In this document: positions 16,612-24,499 of the stretch, one piece after another | How positions within the stretch are numbered: the first letter of the stretch is position 1 | Layout of the letters: every line of letters starts with the position of its first letter | Source of the DNA: an uncultured Oscillospiraceae bacterium | GTDB taxonomy: Bacteria > Bacillota > Clostridia > Oscillospirales > Acutalibacteraceae | Length of the DNA stretch: 39,448 bases | Direction: 5' to 3' | Assembly: GCA_900540535.1 (NCBI GenBank) | Contig: UQGM01000024.1 | Coordinates: 1-39,448, forward strand | Notes under the pieces: generated by a model | The model's database searches: none | Told to the model about the DNA's origin: nothing | What the model saw: only the letters and a program-made list of their open reading frames with translations | Program-made: the position numbers and the translations under genes

Positions 16612-16954
16612 TGTTACGCTCCAATCTTCTCTTTTCTTTTTTCGTTTCGATTACATGCTTTAATGCTAAAACAGGATGGTAAAAAATCATTCTCGGACCG
16701 GAAAACCGCATAACCTCACGTATTTTTTCACGCATTTCAGGTTTATAGCAATGAACCTTACAATTTGAACAGAAGGTTTTTGTCTCCATAAAGGGACATT
16801 TATCGCTCCTCATTCTTGCATATTCTTCTAGCTGCGCACATTCTGGGCAAAGCCCGTTTTTGCAGGCATGATTTTTGCGGCAGTAAAGCTTTATCATCAG
16901 AGAAACCATTTCCTTTTCCCGCTCACGCTTAGTATTTACATCAACACTTTTCAT
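16601..16954 (-). CDS. YgbA-type Cys-rich protein (nitrous-oxide-stimulated-promoter family)
   Basis: 117 residues. Family pattern in order: MIKLYCRKNHACKNGLCPEC, LEEYARMRSDKCPFMETK, FCSNCKVHCYKPEMREKIR, VMRFSGPRMIFYHPVLALKH. At least seven conserved Cys plus His residues suggest a bound metal. In enterobacteria ygbA is in the nitric-oxide-responsive NsrR regulon; the biochemical role is poorly known. Here its start codon shares one base with the stop of the CydC-like ABC gene and its end overlaps the DUF454-HMA gene, so these genes are translated together. Confidence 0.85.
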   Translation of the reverse strand: MKSVDVNTKREREKEMVSLMIKLYCRKNHACKNGLCPECAQLEEYARMRSDKCPFMETKTFCSNCKVHCYKPEMREKIREVMRFSGPRMIFYHPVLALKHVIETKKEKRRLERNNEN

Positions 16955-18612
16955 CAGCTCATTCTCCCGTGTTCCACACTGTAAACCTTATCGGCTATTC
17001 TCATGGTGGATTCTCTGTGAGATACAAGTATTACGGTTTTACCTTCTCTCTCCTCCCCTAAAGCCTTTAAAATAGCTGCTTCGTTAAGGCTGTCAAGATT
17101 ACTTGTAGGTTCATCGAGAAGGATAAAAGGCGCATTATGTAAAAAAGCTCTGGCAAGTCCCAAGCGCTGCTTTTCTCCACCGGAAAGAGTGTCTCCAAGC
17201 TCTCCAACAGGTGTATCATATCCCTTTGGCAGACTCATTATAAAATCATGAACAGAAGCTTTTTTGCAGGCAGTTTCTATTTCTCCATCTGTCGCATCAA
17301 GCTTTGCAATACGCAGGTTGTTTGCAATGCTGTCATGGAAAAGCTGTGTCTCCTGAGTGACAAAGCTTTCCATATCCCTTAAATTTCCTGTATTTATCTC
17401 CGAAACATCTGTATCAGAAATTTTCACACTCCCGCTTTGTACGTCCCAGAAACGCATCAGAAGCTTTAAAAGGGTAGATTTTCCGCTTCCGCTTTTACCT
17501 ACAATTCCGACTATGGAATGTTCCGGAACATCTACTGAAACATCTTTAAGTATCGTTTCCTCACCATAAGAGAAAGTGACATTTTCTGCCTTTGCACCTT
17601 TAAACTGTATGTTTTCTCTGCCCTCAATTTCCTTCGTAACGGGAACATCATCGAGAATATCCAGAACTCTGTTTCCTGCGGCGAAGGTATGCTGAAGAGT
17701 GCTGCCCAAAGCGGCAAGTGCAATTACCGGCCCGAAAGAGCTCATCAAAGCTATTGTAGGAATCACCACAGATTCAAAACCGATAATTCCTTTCATGTAT
17801 AAATAAGATGATAGAGAGAGCATACCAAGATCAAAAAGCAAAATAACGGTATTTGTAAAAGCTGTGTTTTTGCTGGCAGCTATTTTCATCTTTCTTTCAT
17901 CAGATGATAATTCATCGCTGCGACGATTCATTTCACTAAGTCTTTTTTCACCATGTGAATACTGGATTGTCTCGGAAATCCCCCTCATACTGTCAAGGAC
18001 AAATGCACTCAGTTCCCCGGATTTATTGCGAAAATTCATGCCTGTATTTCCTCCAAGCTTTGAAGTAACTACAGGAATTACAACACCTACTGTTACATAG
18101 GCTAAAGCAGCAAGAAGTCCCAAACTCCAGTGATAGCTTCCAATAAACAAACACAAAATAAGAGAAAATAAAAGAGCTATTGCTGAAGGTGAAATGGTAT
18201 GGGCATAGAAAACCTCAAGAAGCTCAATATCCGAAGTTATAATGGAAATAAGATCACCTTTATCCCTGGTTTCGAGCTTTGCAGGAGAAAGTCTTCTTAA
18301 TGCTCTGAAAACCTTGTCACGAATAAGAGCAAGGAGCTTAAAAGCTATAAAATGGTTACACGCCTGCTCACCATATCGCAATACACCTCTTACTACAGCA
18401 AATACACATACTGTCACAAAAGCTGCCGTTTTAGATACCGGAACCGAAAAGCCTAGTACATCGAGCATTGCAAAGCCTCCAAAAACAGTTATAAAAGCTG
18501 CGCACAGATGTCCTGCAAGTCCCATAAAAATTGCCGCAGACATATATCCCGACAAAGGCTTTACAAGACCTGAAAGACGCATCATTATAGAAATATTGCT
18601 TCGCTTTTTCAT
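16954..18612 (-). CDS. ABC half-transporter (membrane plus ATPase), CydC-like
   Basis: 552 residues from ATG 18612. That start overlaps the previous stop as ATGA and has GGAAGTGAT upstream; the longer frame to 18663 lies inside the preceding gene. Six membrane helices in the first about 310 residues, then an ATPase with Walker A GKSGSGKST, signature LSGGEKQ, Walker B FILLDEPTSNLD and switch SHR. It forms a heterodimer with the product of the gene before. Relatives are the CydDC exporters of thiols/haem and the IrtAB/YbtPQ siderophore importers of the same fold. The iron-type box at the operon promoter points to metal, haem or siderophore traffic, but the substrate is not shown. Confidence 0.88.
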   Translation of the reverse strand: MKKRSNISIMMRLSGLVKPLSGYMSAAIFMGLAGHLCAAFITVFGGFAMLDVLGFSVPVSKTAAFVTVCVFAVVRGVLRYGEQACNHFIAFKLLALIRDKVFRALRRLSPAKLETRDKGDLISIITSDIELLEVFYAHTISPSAIALLFSLILCLFIGSYHWSLGLLAALAYVTVGVVIPVVTSKLGGNTGMNFRNKSGELSAFVLDSMRGISETIQYSHGEKRLSEMNRRSDELSSDERKMKIAASKNTAFTNTVILLFDLGMLSLSSYLYMKGIIGFESVVIPTIALMSSFGPVIALAALGSTLQHTFAAGNRVLDILDDVPVTKEIEGRENIQFKGAKAENVTFSYGEETILKDVSVDVPEHSIVGIVGKSGSGKSTLLKLLMRFWDVQSGSVKISDTDVSEINTGNLRDMESFVTQETQLFHDSIANNLRIAKLDATDGEIETACKKASVHDFIMSLPKGYDTPVGELGDTLSGGEKQRLGLARAFLHNAPFILLDEPTSNLDSLNEAAILKALGEEREGKTVILVSHRESTMRIADKVYSVEHGRMS

Positions 18613-20351
18613 TCTGCGATCACTTCCTTTCCGTAGTTTTCGAGACTCTGCTGAGCATTCCACATTTTTTCATAAACGCCGTGATTTTTAATTAATTCAT
18701 CGTGATTCCCGCACTCTGCAATCTTTCCGTCGTTTAAAACATAAATCCTATCTGCCTTTACGGTATTCGCAAGACGATGAGAAATAAGTATTACCGTCTT
18801 TTCCTCGGCAATGTTTTGTATCTGCTCCATTATGTCGTTTTCGCTCTCAACGTCAATATTGGATGTGGCTTCATCAAATATATAAATAGGACTGTCATGA
18901 AGCAGTGCTCTAGCAAGAGCAAGACGCTGACACTGTCCCCCTGAAAGGTTTGAACCTTTTTCCGCAACAACTGTTTCCAGTCCCTTTTCGCTTTTCAGAA
19001 ATTGTGAAAGTTTGGTTTTATCAAGTACCTCCCACATATCCTCTTCAGTAGCTTCAGGATTTCCCATAATGAGGTTATCATATACGGTGCCTTTGAAAAG
19101 ATAGCTGTTATGGCTTACATAGGTTATGTTTTTCATAAGTGAGTCTTCATCTATTTCTGAAATTGGTATACCGCCGACAGTAATTTTTCCTGAGTAATTT
19201 GTATTTTTACCAGTCAAAAGTGAAGCTACTGTGGATTTACCACATCCGCTTTCTCCTGCAATCGCCGTAAAGGATCCTACGGGGAAAGACATTGAAATAC
19301 TCTTTAATATCTCTCTGTCCTCATCATAGGAAAAGCTCACGTTTTCACACTTTATTTCATGTTCCTTCGGAAACTGCTGCAAGCCTCGGTTTTCTTTTTC
19401 AGGTAAATCCAAAAGTCTGAAAATCTTATCGCTTGCCGCCATACCGTTCATAGCTATATGGAAAAAGCTTCCAAGCTGGCGCATGGGAATAAAAAAGTCA
19501 GCAGATAAAAGAATTATGAGCAGGCATCCAGATAAACTGACTTTTCCTAAAGCAAACTGCGAAACAGAAACAATAACTCCTAAAGCGGCTCCTCCATAAG
19601 CAATAAGATCCATAATGGTAATGGAATTAAGCTGCATAGTAAGTACTTTCATTGTTATTTTGCGAAACTTTTCCGCCTCTTCGTTCATCTTTTCGTTCTT
19701 ATATTCATCAGCCTTATATATTTTTAAAGTTGTAAGTCCCTGAAGATTTTCGAGAAATGTATCACCTAAAGTCGTATACTGTCCCCAATATTTTGACAAA
19801 AGCTTTTTGGCCCAGGTTTGTACCGCTGCTATGGCAACGGGAATCAGCGGAACGCATATGAGAAGAATTACAGCTGAAAGGAAATTAACAAAGCTAAGTA
19901 CCACAAAAAGAGTTAGAGGTGCAAGCATTGCATAAAAGAACTGAGGAAGATATGCTCCAAAATTAGTTTCAAGCTGTTCTGTGCCCTCTACAGCAACCTG
20001 TACAACTTCCGAAGTTTTTACTTTTTCATTATAGGAACTTCCAAGCCTCAGAAGTTTTTTATAGATAAGCTCACGTAGTTTCTTTTTTACTGCCTTAGAG
20101 GAAAGATAGCTCATTCTTCCCGCACCTAAAGCGCACAAAAATCTTACAGCAACAGCCACTACAACCACAGCGACAGCAAAAGATAAATCCTTAACCGATG
20201 CACTTTTGTAAAAAAGCTTTTGCAAAAATGCTGTAACACTGAACATAGCACACACATTAGACATAAGAGAAAACCACTGAAAGACAACATTGCCTCCAAT
20301 ATATTTTCGGCTCTCTTCAACAGTTTTTATGAGCCTTTTATTTATCATCAT
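18609..20351 (-). CDS. ABC half-transporter (membrane plus ATPase), CydD-like
   Basis: 580 residues. Six membrane helices to about residue 310; the stretch GDTFLENLQGLTTLKIYKAD resembles CydD-type exporters. The ATPase has Walker A GESGCGKST, signature LSGGQCQ, Walker B IYIFDEATSNID and SHRLANT. First gene of an overlapping set: its stop overlaps the start of the second half-transporter by four bases. The ribosome site GGGAG lies nine bases ahead of ATG 20351. The transcript begins about 340 bases upstream at a near-perfect promoter followed by three repeated boxes. Confidence 0.9.
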   Translation of the reverse strand: MMINKRLIKTVEESRKYIGGNVVFQWFSLMSNVCAMFSVTAFLQKLFYKSASVKDLSFAVAVVVVAVAVRFLCALGAGRMSYLSSKAVKKKLRELIYKKLLRLGSSYNEKVKTSEVVQVAVEGTEQLETNFGAYLPQFFYAMLAPLTLFVVLSFVNFLSAVILLICVPLIPVAIAAVQTWAKKLLSKYWGQYTTLGDTFLENLQGLTTLKIYKADEYKNEKMNEEAEKFRKITMKVLTMQLNSITIMDLIAYGGAALGVIVSVSQFALGKVSLSGCLLIILLSADFFIPMRQLGSFFHIAMNGMAASDKIFRLLDLPEKENRGLQQFPKEHEIKCENVSFSYDEDREILKSISMSFPVGSFTAIAGESGCGKSTVASLLTGKNTNYSGKITVGGIPISEIDEDSLMKNITYVSHNSYLFKGTVYDNLIMGNPEATEEDMWEVLDKTKLSQFLKSEKGLETVVAEKGSNLSGGQCQRLALARALLHDSPIYIFDEATSNIDVESENDIMEQIQNIAEEKTVILISHRLANTVKADRIYVLNDGKIAECGNHDELIKNHGVYEKMWNAQQSLENYGKEVIAE

Positions 20352-20555
20352 ATCTATCAGCTCCCTTTGTTAATTTTTTCATTATTTTTCTTACACAATT
20401 ACAGCTTTCTCCCAATAAAAAAAGCAAATCAAATGGGATAAAATCATAAAATTAAAAATTCATGGTATATTCACCACACATAAATATCACTATTCCTAAC
20501 CCATAGGACTGATTTTAATTTTTTTCACTATTGCAGCTTCTTCTCCTCTCAATTA

Positions 20556-20574
20556 TTAGTTTAGACTAACCTAT
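20556..20574. promoter_or_regulatory. DtxR/IdeR-like box A
   Basis: TTAGTTTAGACTAACCTAT; 16 of 19 positions agree with the DtxR/IdeR consensus TTAGGTTAGGCTAACCTAA. Shares TTAGT-N4-ACTAACCT with box B. Confidence 0.55.
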
Positions 20575-20632
20575 GCATAAAAATGTAAAAAGCAATTTCT
20601 ATTAAACATTCAAATTGCAAATACAGACAAAG

Positions 20633-20649
20633 TTAGAAAAAACTAACCG
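20633..20649. promoter_or_regulatory. DtxR/IdeR-like box C
   Basis: TTAGAAAAAACTAACCG, the same TTAG-N6-CTAACC frame as boxes A and B; the inner bases are weaker. Confidence 0.45.
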
Positions 20650-20673
20650 CGCTTTATTAAAACAGGGCACTTA

Positions 20674-20690
20674 TTAGTGCCCACTAACCT
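20674..20690. promoter_or_regulatory. DtxR/IdeR-like box B at the start of transcription
   Basis: TTAGTGCCCACTAACCT, the same TTAGT-N4-ACTAACCT as box A. It covers the expected +1 of the promoter at 20696-20725, an ideal place for repression. Confidence 0.5.
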
Positions 20691-20695
20691 TTGCT

Positions 20696-20725
20696 ATTAT
20701 ATAACCATTTAATATTATTTGTCAA
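20696..20725 (-). promoter_or_regulatory. Near-perfect sigma-A promoter of the ABC/YgbA operon
   Basis: On the minus strand TTGACA (20720-20725) and TATAAT (20696-20701), both consensus, with an 18-base spacer. Confidence 0.8.
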
Positions 20726-20751
20726 CTGCACTATTAAATTTTTCTATAAAC

Positions 20752-20779
20752 AAAAAACCGACGCTGTAAAAGCGTCGGT
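20752..20779 (-). terminator. Terminator after the 2-hydroxyacid dehydrogenase gene
   Basis: On the minus strand ACCGACGC, loop, GCGTCGGT, then a T-run. Confidence 0.85.
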
Positions 20780-20856
20780 CAGCATTTTAATTAAATTATT
20801 TGGCTTATACAAAAGTTTAATCTATTCTTATTGTGTAATCCTTTTAAGAAAATGAT

Positions 20857-21822
20857 TTATTTCATATTGACTACATTTCTCGGGCTGCCGTTTACAAATG
20901 CCTCAATATTTCCCTTGAATATCTCAAGAAGTCTCGCTCTGGTTTCATAGCCTGCCCATGATATATGAGGAGTAATATAACAGTTTTTCGCCTTTAAAAG
21001 AGGATTGTCTTCCTTAGGAGGTTCAACTGAAAGAACATCCACTCCTGCCGCAGAGATTTTTCCGCTTTCGAGGGCTTCATAAAGAGCCTTCTCGTCTACT
21101 ATCTGTCCCCTCGCAGTATTAATAATTACAGCTGAGTCTTTCATTGAAGAAATAAAGTCGGCGTTTACCATTTTTTCAGTTTCATCATTGAGCGGACAGT
21201 GGAAAGTAATTATATCGGCTCTCTCCATCAATGCTTCGAGAGTTACAAAATGTACCCCATCGCCGCCTCTGAAACCATGTCTGCGAGGAGCATAGACAAG
21301 CACTTCCATAGAAAATGCTCTGGCTATCTGTGCAACTGCTTTTCCGATTTTTCCAAAGCCCACAATGCCAAGAGTTTTTCCGCTAAGCTCAGTGAGAGGC
21401 GTTTTCCAGAAACAGAAATCCTCACAGCGGCACCATTCTCCGTCATGAACAGCTTTAGAATGAAGTGCAACGGCGTTTGTTATTTCCAGAATAAGTGCAA
21501 AAGTCATCTGTGCAACTGCCTCTGTACTGTATGAGGGAATGTTTGAAACAGGTATTCCTCTCTGTGCAGCACATTCACAGTCAACTACGTTATATCCGGT
21601 AGAAAGCAGAGCGATAAACTTTACATTTTTACACTGCTCTAATATATCCTTCGACAAAACCGTTTTGTTTGTAATAATTATATCTGCATCCTTTGCCCTG
21701 CTGACAGTCTCTTCCTTTGGAGTTCTGTCATAGACCGTATATTCTCCATATTTAGAGAGCCACTCCCACGAGAAATCACCTGATGCAGTGGTGGTTTTTC
21801 CGTCCAAAACTACTATTTTCAT
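20857..21822 (-). CDS. D-2-hydroxyacid dehydrogenase (glycerate dehydrogenase/hydroxypyruvate reductase type)
   Basis: 321 residues. NAD-binding motif GIVGFGKIGKAVAQ near residue 154. Catalytic Arg in NTARGQIVDEKAL, Glu in VLSVEPP and His in ITPHISWAGYETR complete the triad. The N-terminal NVKFIALLSTGYNVVD is usual for glycerate dehydrogenase-like members. It would reduce a 2-keto acid with NADH or the reverse. It starts 14 bases after tmcAL with an AAAGGAGG site and shares its transcript. The physiological substrate cannot be fixed; hydroxypyruvate is the likeliest. Confidence 0.88.
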   Translation of the reverse strand: MKIVVLDGKTTTASGDFSWEWLSKYGEYTVYDRTPKEETVSRAKDADIIITNKTVLSKDILEQCKNVKFIALLSTGYNVVDCECAAQRGIPVSNIPSYSTEAVAQMTFALILEITNAVALHSKAVHDGEWCRCEDFCFWKTPLTELSGKTLGIVGFGKIGKAVAQIARAFSMEVLVYAPRRHGFRGGDGVHFVTLEALMERADIITFHCPLNDETEKMVNADFISSMKDSAVIINTARGQIVDEKALYEALESGKISAAGVDVLSVEPPKEDNPLLKAKNCYITPHISWAGYETRARLLEIFKGNIEAFVNGSPRNVVNMK

Positions 21823-21836
21823 TGTATGTTCCTCCT

Positions 21837-23036
21837 TTATTCCATTAAAATATTCGGATTATGAGTCATATTTTCGCCGCAGGGTCTTATATCATCAAAA
21901 AGCGTGTTGTACATATCAACAGCCCGTGATTCGGTATCAAACACACTTTTACATTGACCGCTGAGCTTTACAATGTCATTATACCGCATAATCACCGGAA
22001 GTGAAGCAGTTTTTTTCATTTGTGAAAGAAGCTCTCGACCCTTACTGTTAAAGCCCAAAACTCGGATATACGGCGGAGTCTCAATTAAATCTTTACTGTA
22101 TATTCCAAGATAAAAAAGCAAAAGTATTCTTCTGAGCCTTGAATGTGTATACCGCTTTGATTTAACTAAATCAGCTATTTCCCCAAAAGAGGTTCCATGC
22201 TTTGCCGCTTCTTTTATTTTGTATTCGAGCCCCTCAGAGACATCCGGAACTAAAGAAATCTCACTTGCATCTGCTCTTCGGAGCATGGAAATTAAAGGCA
22301 AATCGAGATTTTTAAAATCCTTTAAGAGTCTTCCCTCATCATTGGCTTTTTTCAGAAGCTCAAAAGTTTTTTCCGGCATAAAATAGGCTACTCTTTTAAA
22401 ATTACTTGAGAGCATTTTTCTTATGGCTGAGGCCGAAGCGAAAGCTTCATTTAAATTTTCGCTGTCGTGATCGACTCCGGTTCTGTTTACACATACCGGA
22501 CTAATGGAAGAGTTAAGGCGCAAAATAGCTTTACAGTATTCCACTGCAAGGATGTTATTGGGAGTTTTTAAAATATCCGCTGTTCTTTCATCTGCAACGG
22601 AAAGTACCGCCTTTTCACGGGCAGAGGGAAAGGAAAGACCCTCTGAAAGAAATTCCTTTAAAGCCCTGCTATATTCTTCTGAAATGCAGAGAGATGCAGC
22701 TGAAAAGAGAGAATCCGAGTCGGCGTTTTCACATCCGAAAAGCAGATTATCGACGCAGCCCATGGAATTTAAAACCGAAACTGCACCATATGCAAATCTT
22801 TCCGCCGAGGACACAGCCCATGAAACAGGCAATTCCACAACAAGATCAGCCCCGCATTTAAGAGCCATTTCGGCTCTTCGCCACTTGGAACAAACCGCCG
22901 GTTCTCCACGCTGGACAAAATTTCCGCTCATCACACACACCGTTTTTTCGGCGCCGGCTTTTTTACCCTGCTCAATCAAATATTCATGACCGTTATGAAA
23001 GGGATTAAATTCAGCTACTATACCGTAAGTTTTCAC
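21837..23036 (-). CDS. tmcAL: tRNA(Met) cytidine acetate ligase
   Basis: 399 residues from GTG 23036 with GGGGGAG upstream. The nucleotidyltransferase HxGH motif appears as FNPFHNGHEYLI at residues 10-21, followed by MSGNFVQRGEPA and the conserved ADLVVELP and FGCENAD. This protein, formerly YlbM, acetylates the wobble cytidine of elongator tRNA-Met using acetate and ATP. Being divergent from acetate kinase puts two acetate-linked genes side by side, which may be chance. Confidence 0.92.
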   Translation of the reverse strand: MKTYGIVAEFNPFHNGHEYLIEQGKKAGAEKTVCVMSGNFVQRGEPAVCSKWRRAEMALKCGADLVVELPVSWAVSSAERFAYGAVSVLNSMGCVDNLLFGCENADSDSLFSAASLCISEEYSRALKEFLSEGLSFPSAREKAVLSVADERTADILKTPNNILAVEYCKAILRLNSSISPVCVNRTGVDHDSENLNEAFASASAIRKMLSSNFKRVAYFMPEKTFELLKKANDEGRLLKDFKNLDLPLISMLRRADASEISLVPDVSEGLEYKIKEAAKHGTSFGEIADLVKSKRYTHSRLRRILLLFYLGIYSKDLIETPPYIRVLGFNSKGRELLSQMKKTASLPVIMRYNDIVKLSGQCKSVFDTESRAVDMYNTLFDDIRPCGENMTHNPNILME

Positions 23037-23085
23037 TTTTTTCTCCCCCTTTAACGCAAAACTATTGAAAATGATTCATCAATGA

Positions 23086-23091
23086 TATAAT
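23086..23091 (+). promoter_or_regulatory. Candidate extended -10 box of the ackA promoter
   Basis: TATAAT at 23086-23091 preceded by TGA (extended -10). A TTGAAA lies 15 bases upstream, a short spacing, so the -35 is uncertain. Confidence 0.45.
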
Positions 23092-23141
23092 ATATTAGTT
23101 ATAGAATTAGTTCAAGTACAAATTACATTGGAGGTTTTTTT

Positions 23142-24353
23142 TTGAAAATTCTTGTTATCAATGCAGGCAGTTCCTCACTTAAGTACCAGCTTATCGATAT
23201 GGAAAACGAGCTGGTTCTCGCAAAGGGTGTTTGCGAAAGAATCGGTGTTGACGGCCGTATAAAGGGAAGCACTTTCGACGGAAGAAAATTTGATGTCGAT
23301 GTTAAAATGGACAACCACACTGACGCTTTCCTCGACGTTAAAAAGTATCTTACAGAAGGCGAATATGCTGTTATTTCCGATCTTTCCGAAATCGCAGCTG
23401 TAGGCCACAGAATAGTTCAGGGCGGCGACAAGTTCAACGAGAGCGTTATCATTGACGACAGCGTTGTTGAGGGTATCAAGAGCCTTTGCGACCTTGCTCC
23501 TCTTCACAATCCGGCACATATTCAGGGTATCAACGCCTGCCGCAAAGTTTTCGGCGACAATGTTCCTGAGGTTGCAGTTTTCGATAACGCATTCCACAGC
23601 ACAATGCCCCCCGAGGCTTATATTTTCCCCATTCCCTATGAGTATTATGAGAAGTATGCAATCCGCAGATATGGTTTCCACGGTACATCTCACAAATACA
23701 TCAGCCATCGCTGCGCTGAGCTTATGGGCAAAGATATCAAAGATCTTAAAATTGTCACATGCCACCTTGGCAACGGCTGCTCAATAGCTGCTGTTAAAAA
23801 CGGCAAGGTTATTGACACCAGCATGGGTCTTACTCCCCTTGATGGTTTTGAGATGGGTACACGCTGCGGCGGAATCGACCCCTCAGTTATCATCTTCCTC
23901 CAGCAGAAAGAGGGACTTACTCCTGAGGAAACAGATACTCTTCTCAATAAGAAGTCAGGCGCTCTCGGCGTTTCCGGTGTTTCCAGCGACGACAGAGACC
24001 TCAGAGATGCAATTGCTAAAGGCAACGAGCGTGCAAAGCTCGCAAGAGATATTCAGTGGTATCAGATTAGAAAGTTCATCGGAAGCTACGTTGCAGCTAT
24101 GGACGGTATTGACGCTCTTGTTTTTGCAGGCGGTATCGGTGAAAACACTGACGACCTTCGCACAGACGTTTGCTCAAAGCTTTCTTTCCTCGGATTTGAG
24201 ATCGATGAAGAGGCAAACGCAGCTGCTCTCCATGGAGTTGAAAAGGAAATCACTACTCCCAACTCAAAGGTCAGAGCTTTTGTTATCCCCACAAACGAAG
24301 AGCTTGTTATCGCAAGAGAGACAAAAGATCTTGTTCTCAAAGCAGGCAAATAA
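23142..24353 (+). CDS. ackA: Acetate kinase (TTG start)
   Basis: 403 residues. Makes acetate and ATP from acetyl phosphate. Family motifs: VINAGSSSLKYQLI at the start, VGHRIVQGG near residue 90, FDNAFHSTMP, RRYGFHGTSHKYI, HLGNGCSIAAV, DTSMGLTPLDGFEMGTRCG, FAGGIGENTDDLR and NEELVIARET at the end. The start is TTG at 23142; GGAGG lies 7 bases before and no ATG fits. Codon use is more biased and GC-richer at third positions than in its neighbours, as in highly expressed genes. No pta gene is next to it. A strong terminator follows. Confidence 0.97.
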   Translation: MKILVINAGSSSLKYQLIDMENELVLAKGVCERIGVDGRIKGSTFDGRKFDVDVKMDNHTDAFLDVKKYLTEGEYAVISDLSEIAAVGHRIVQGGDKFNESVIIDDSVVEGIKSLCDLAPLHNPAHIQGINACRKVFGDNVPEVAVFDNAFHSTMPPEAYIFPIPYEYYEKYAIRRYGFHGTSHKYISHRCAELMGKDIKDLKIVTCHLGNGCSIAAVKNGKVIDTSMGLTPLDGFEMGTRCGGIDPSVIIFLQQKEGLTPEETDTLLNKKSGALGVSGVSSDDRDLRDAIAKGNERAKLARDIQWYQIRKFIGSYVAAMDGIDALVFAGGIGENTDDLRTDVCSKLSFLGFEIDEEANAAALHGVEKEITTPNSKVRAFVIPTNEELVIARETKDLVLKAGK

Positions 24354-24372
24354 GTTAATATTACTTATACTT

Positions 24373-24409
24373 AAGAAAGGATGCATTTTACTGCATCCTT
24401 TCTTTTTTT
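24373..24409 (+). terminator. ackA terminator
   Basis: AAGAAAGGATGCA, loop, TGCATCCTTTCTT, then seven T. It may also act on iol transcripts coming from the other side. Confidence 0.9.
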
Positions 24410-24422
24410 ACTTTTAAATGTA

Positions 24423-24455
24423 CAAAGGGTGCATCCAAACTGGATGCACCCTTTG
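24423..24455. repeat. Second perfect hairpin between ackA and the iol operon end
   Basis: CAAAGGGTGCATCC and GGATGCACCCTTTG form 14 base pairs around AAACT. It shares GGATGCA with the neighbouring terminator. No T-run follows on either strand. It lies about 45 bases past the iolJ stop. Confidence 0.6.
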
Positions 24456-24499
24456 CTTACTATATAGAAAACATACCCCTCAAAATATGTATTCCATCA

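Larger units (their letters stand above)
20352..20689 (-). other. Long 5' leader of the ABC/YgbA operon
   Basis: About 338 bases between the predicted start of transcription and the first gene. It holds three copies of a 17-base box, a fourth half-site CTAACC at 20496, a small hairpin GGGCAC/GTGCCC near +1 and a lone GGAG-type site near 20545. The GGAG site is followed only by two tiny frames of 10 and 12 codons. I recognise no known riboswitch. Confidence 0.5.

Noticed and set aside
18613..18663. 17-codon extension of the CydC-like protein
   Set aside because: It lies inside the preceding gene; the ATGA overlap start at 18612 has a ribosome site.
20452..20560. Small peptide gene before the ABC operon (RiPP precursor)
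   Set aside because: The frames are only 10-12 codons, the ribosome site is too far from the GTG, and no maturation enzyme is nearby.
20352..20689. Riboswitch in the long leader of the ABC operon
   Set aside because: No conserved riboswitch core was recognised by eye, and the repeats look like protein-binding DNA boxes.
23175..24417. Several long frames on both strands within ackA (up to about 200 codons)
   Set aside because: They come from the strongly biased codon use of ackA. Their translations look low in complexity, and ackA itself is complete.
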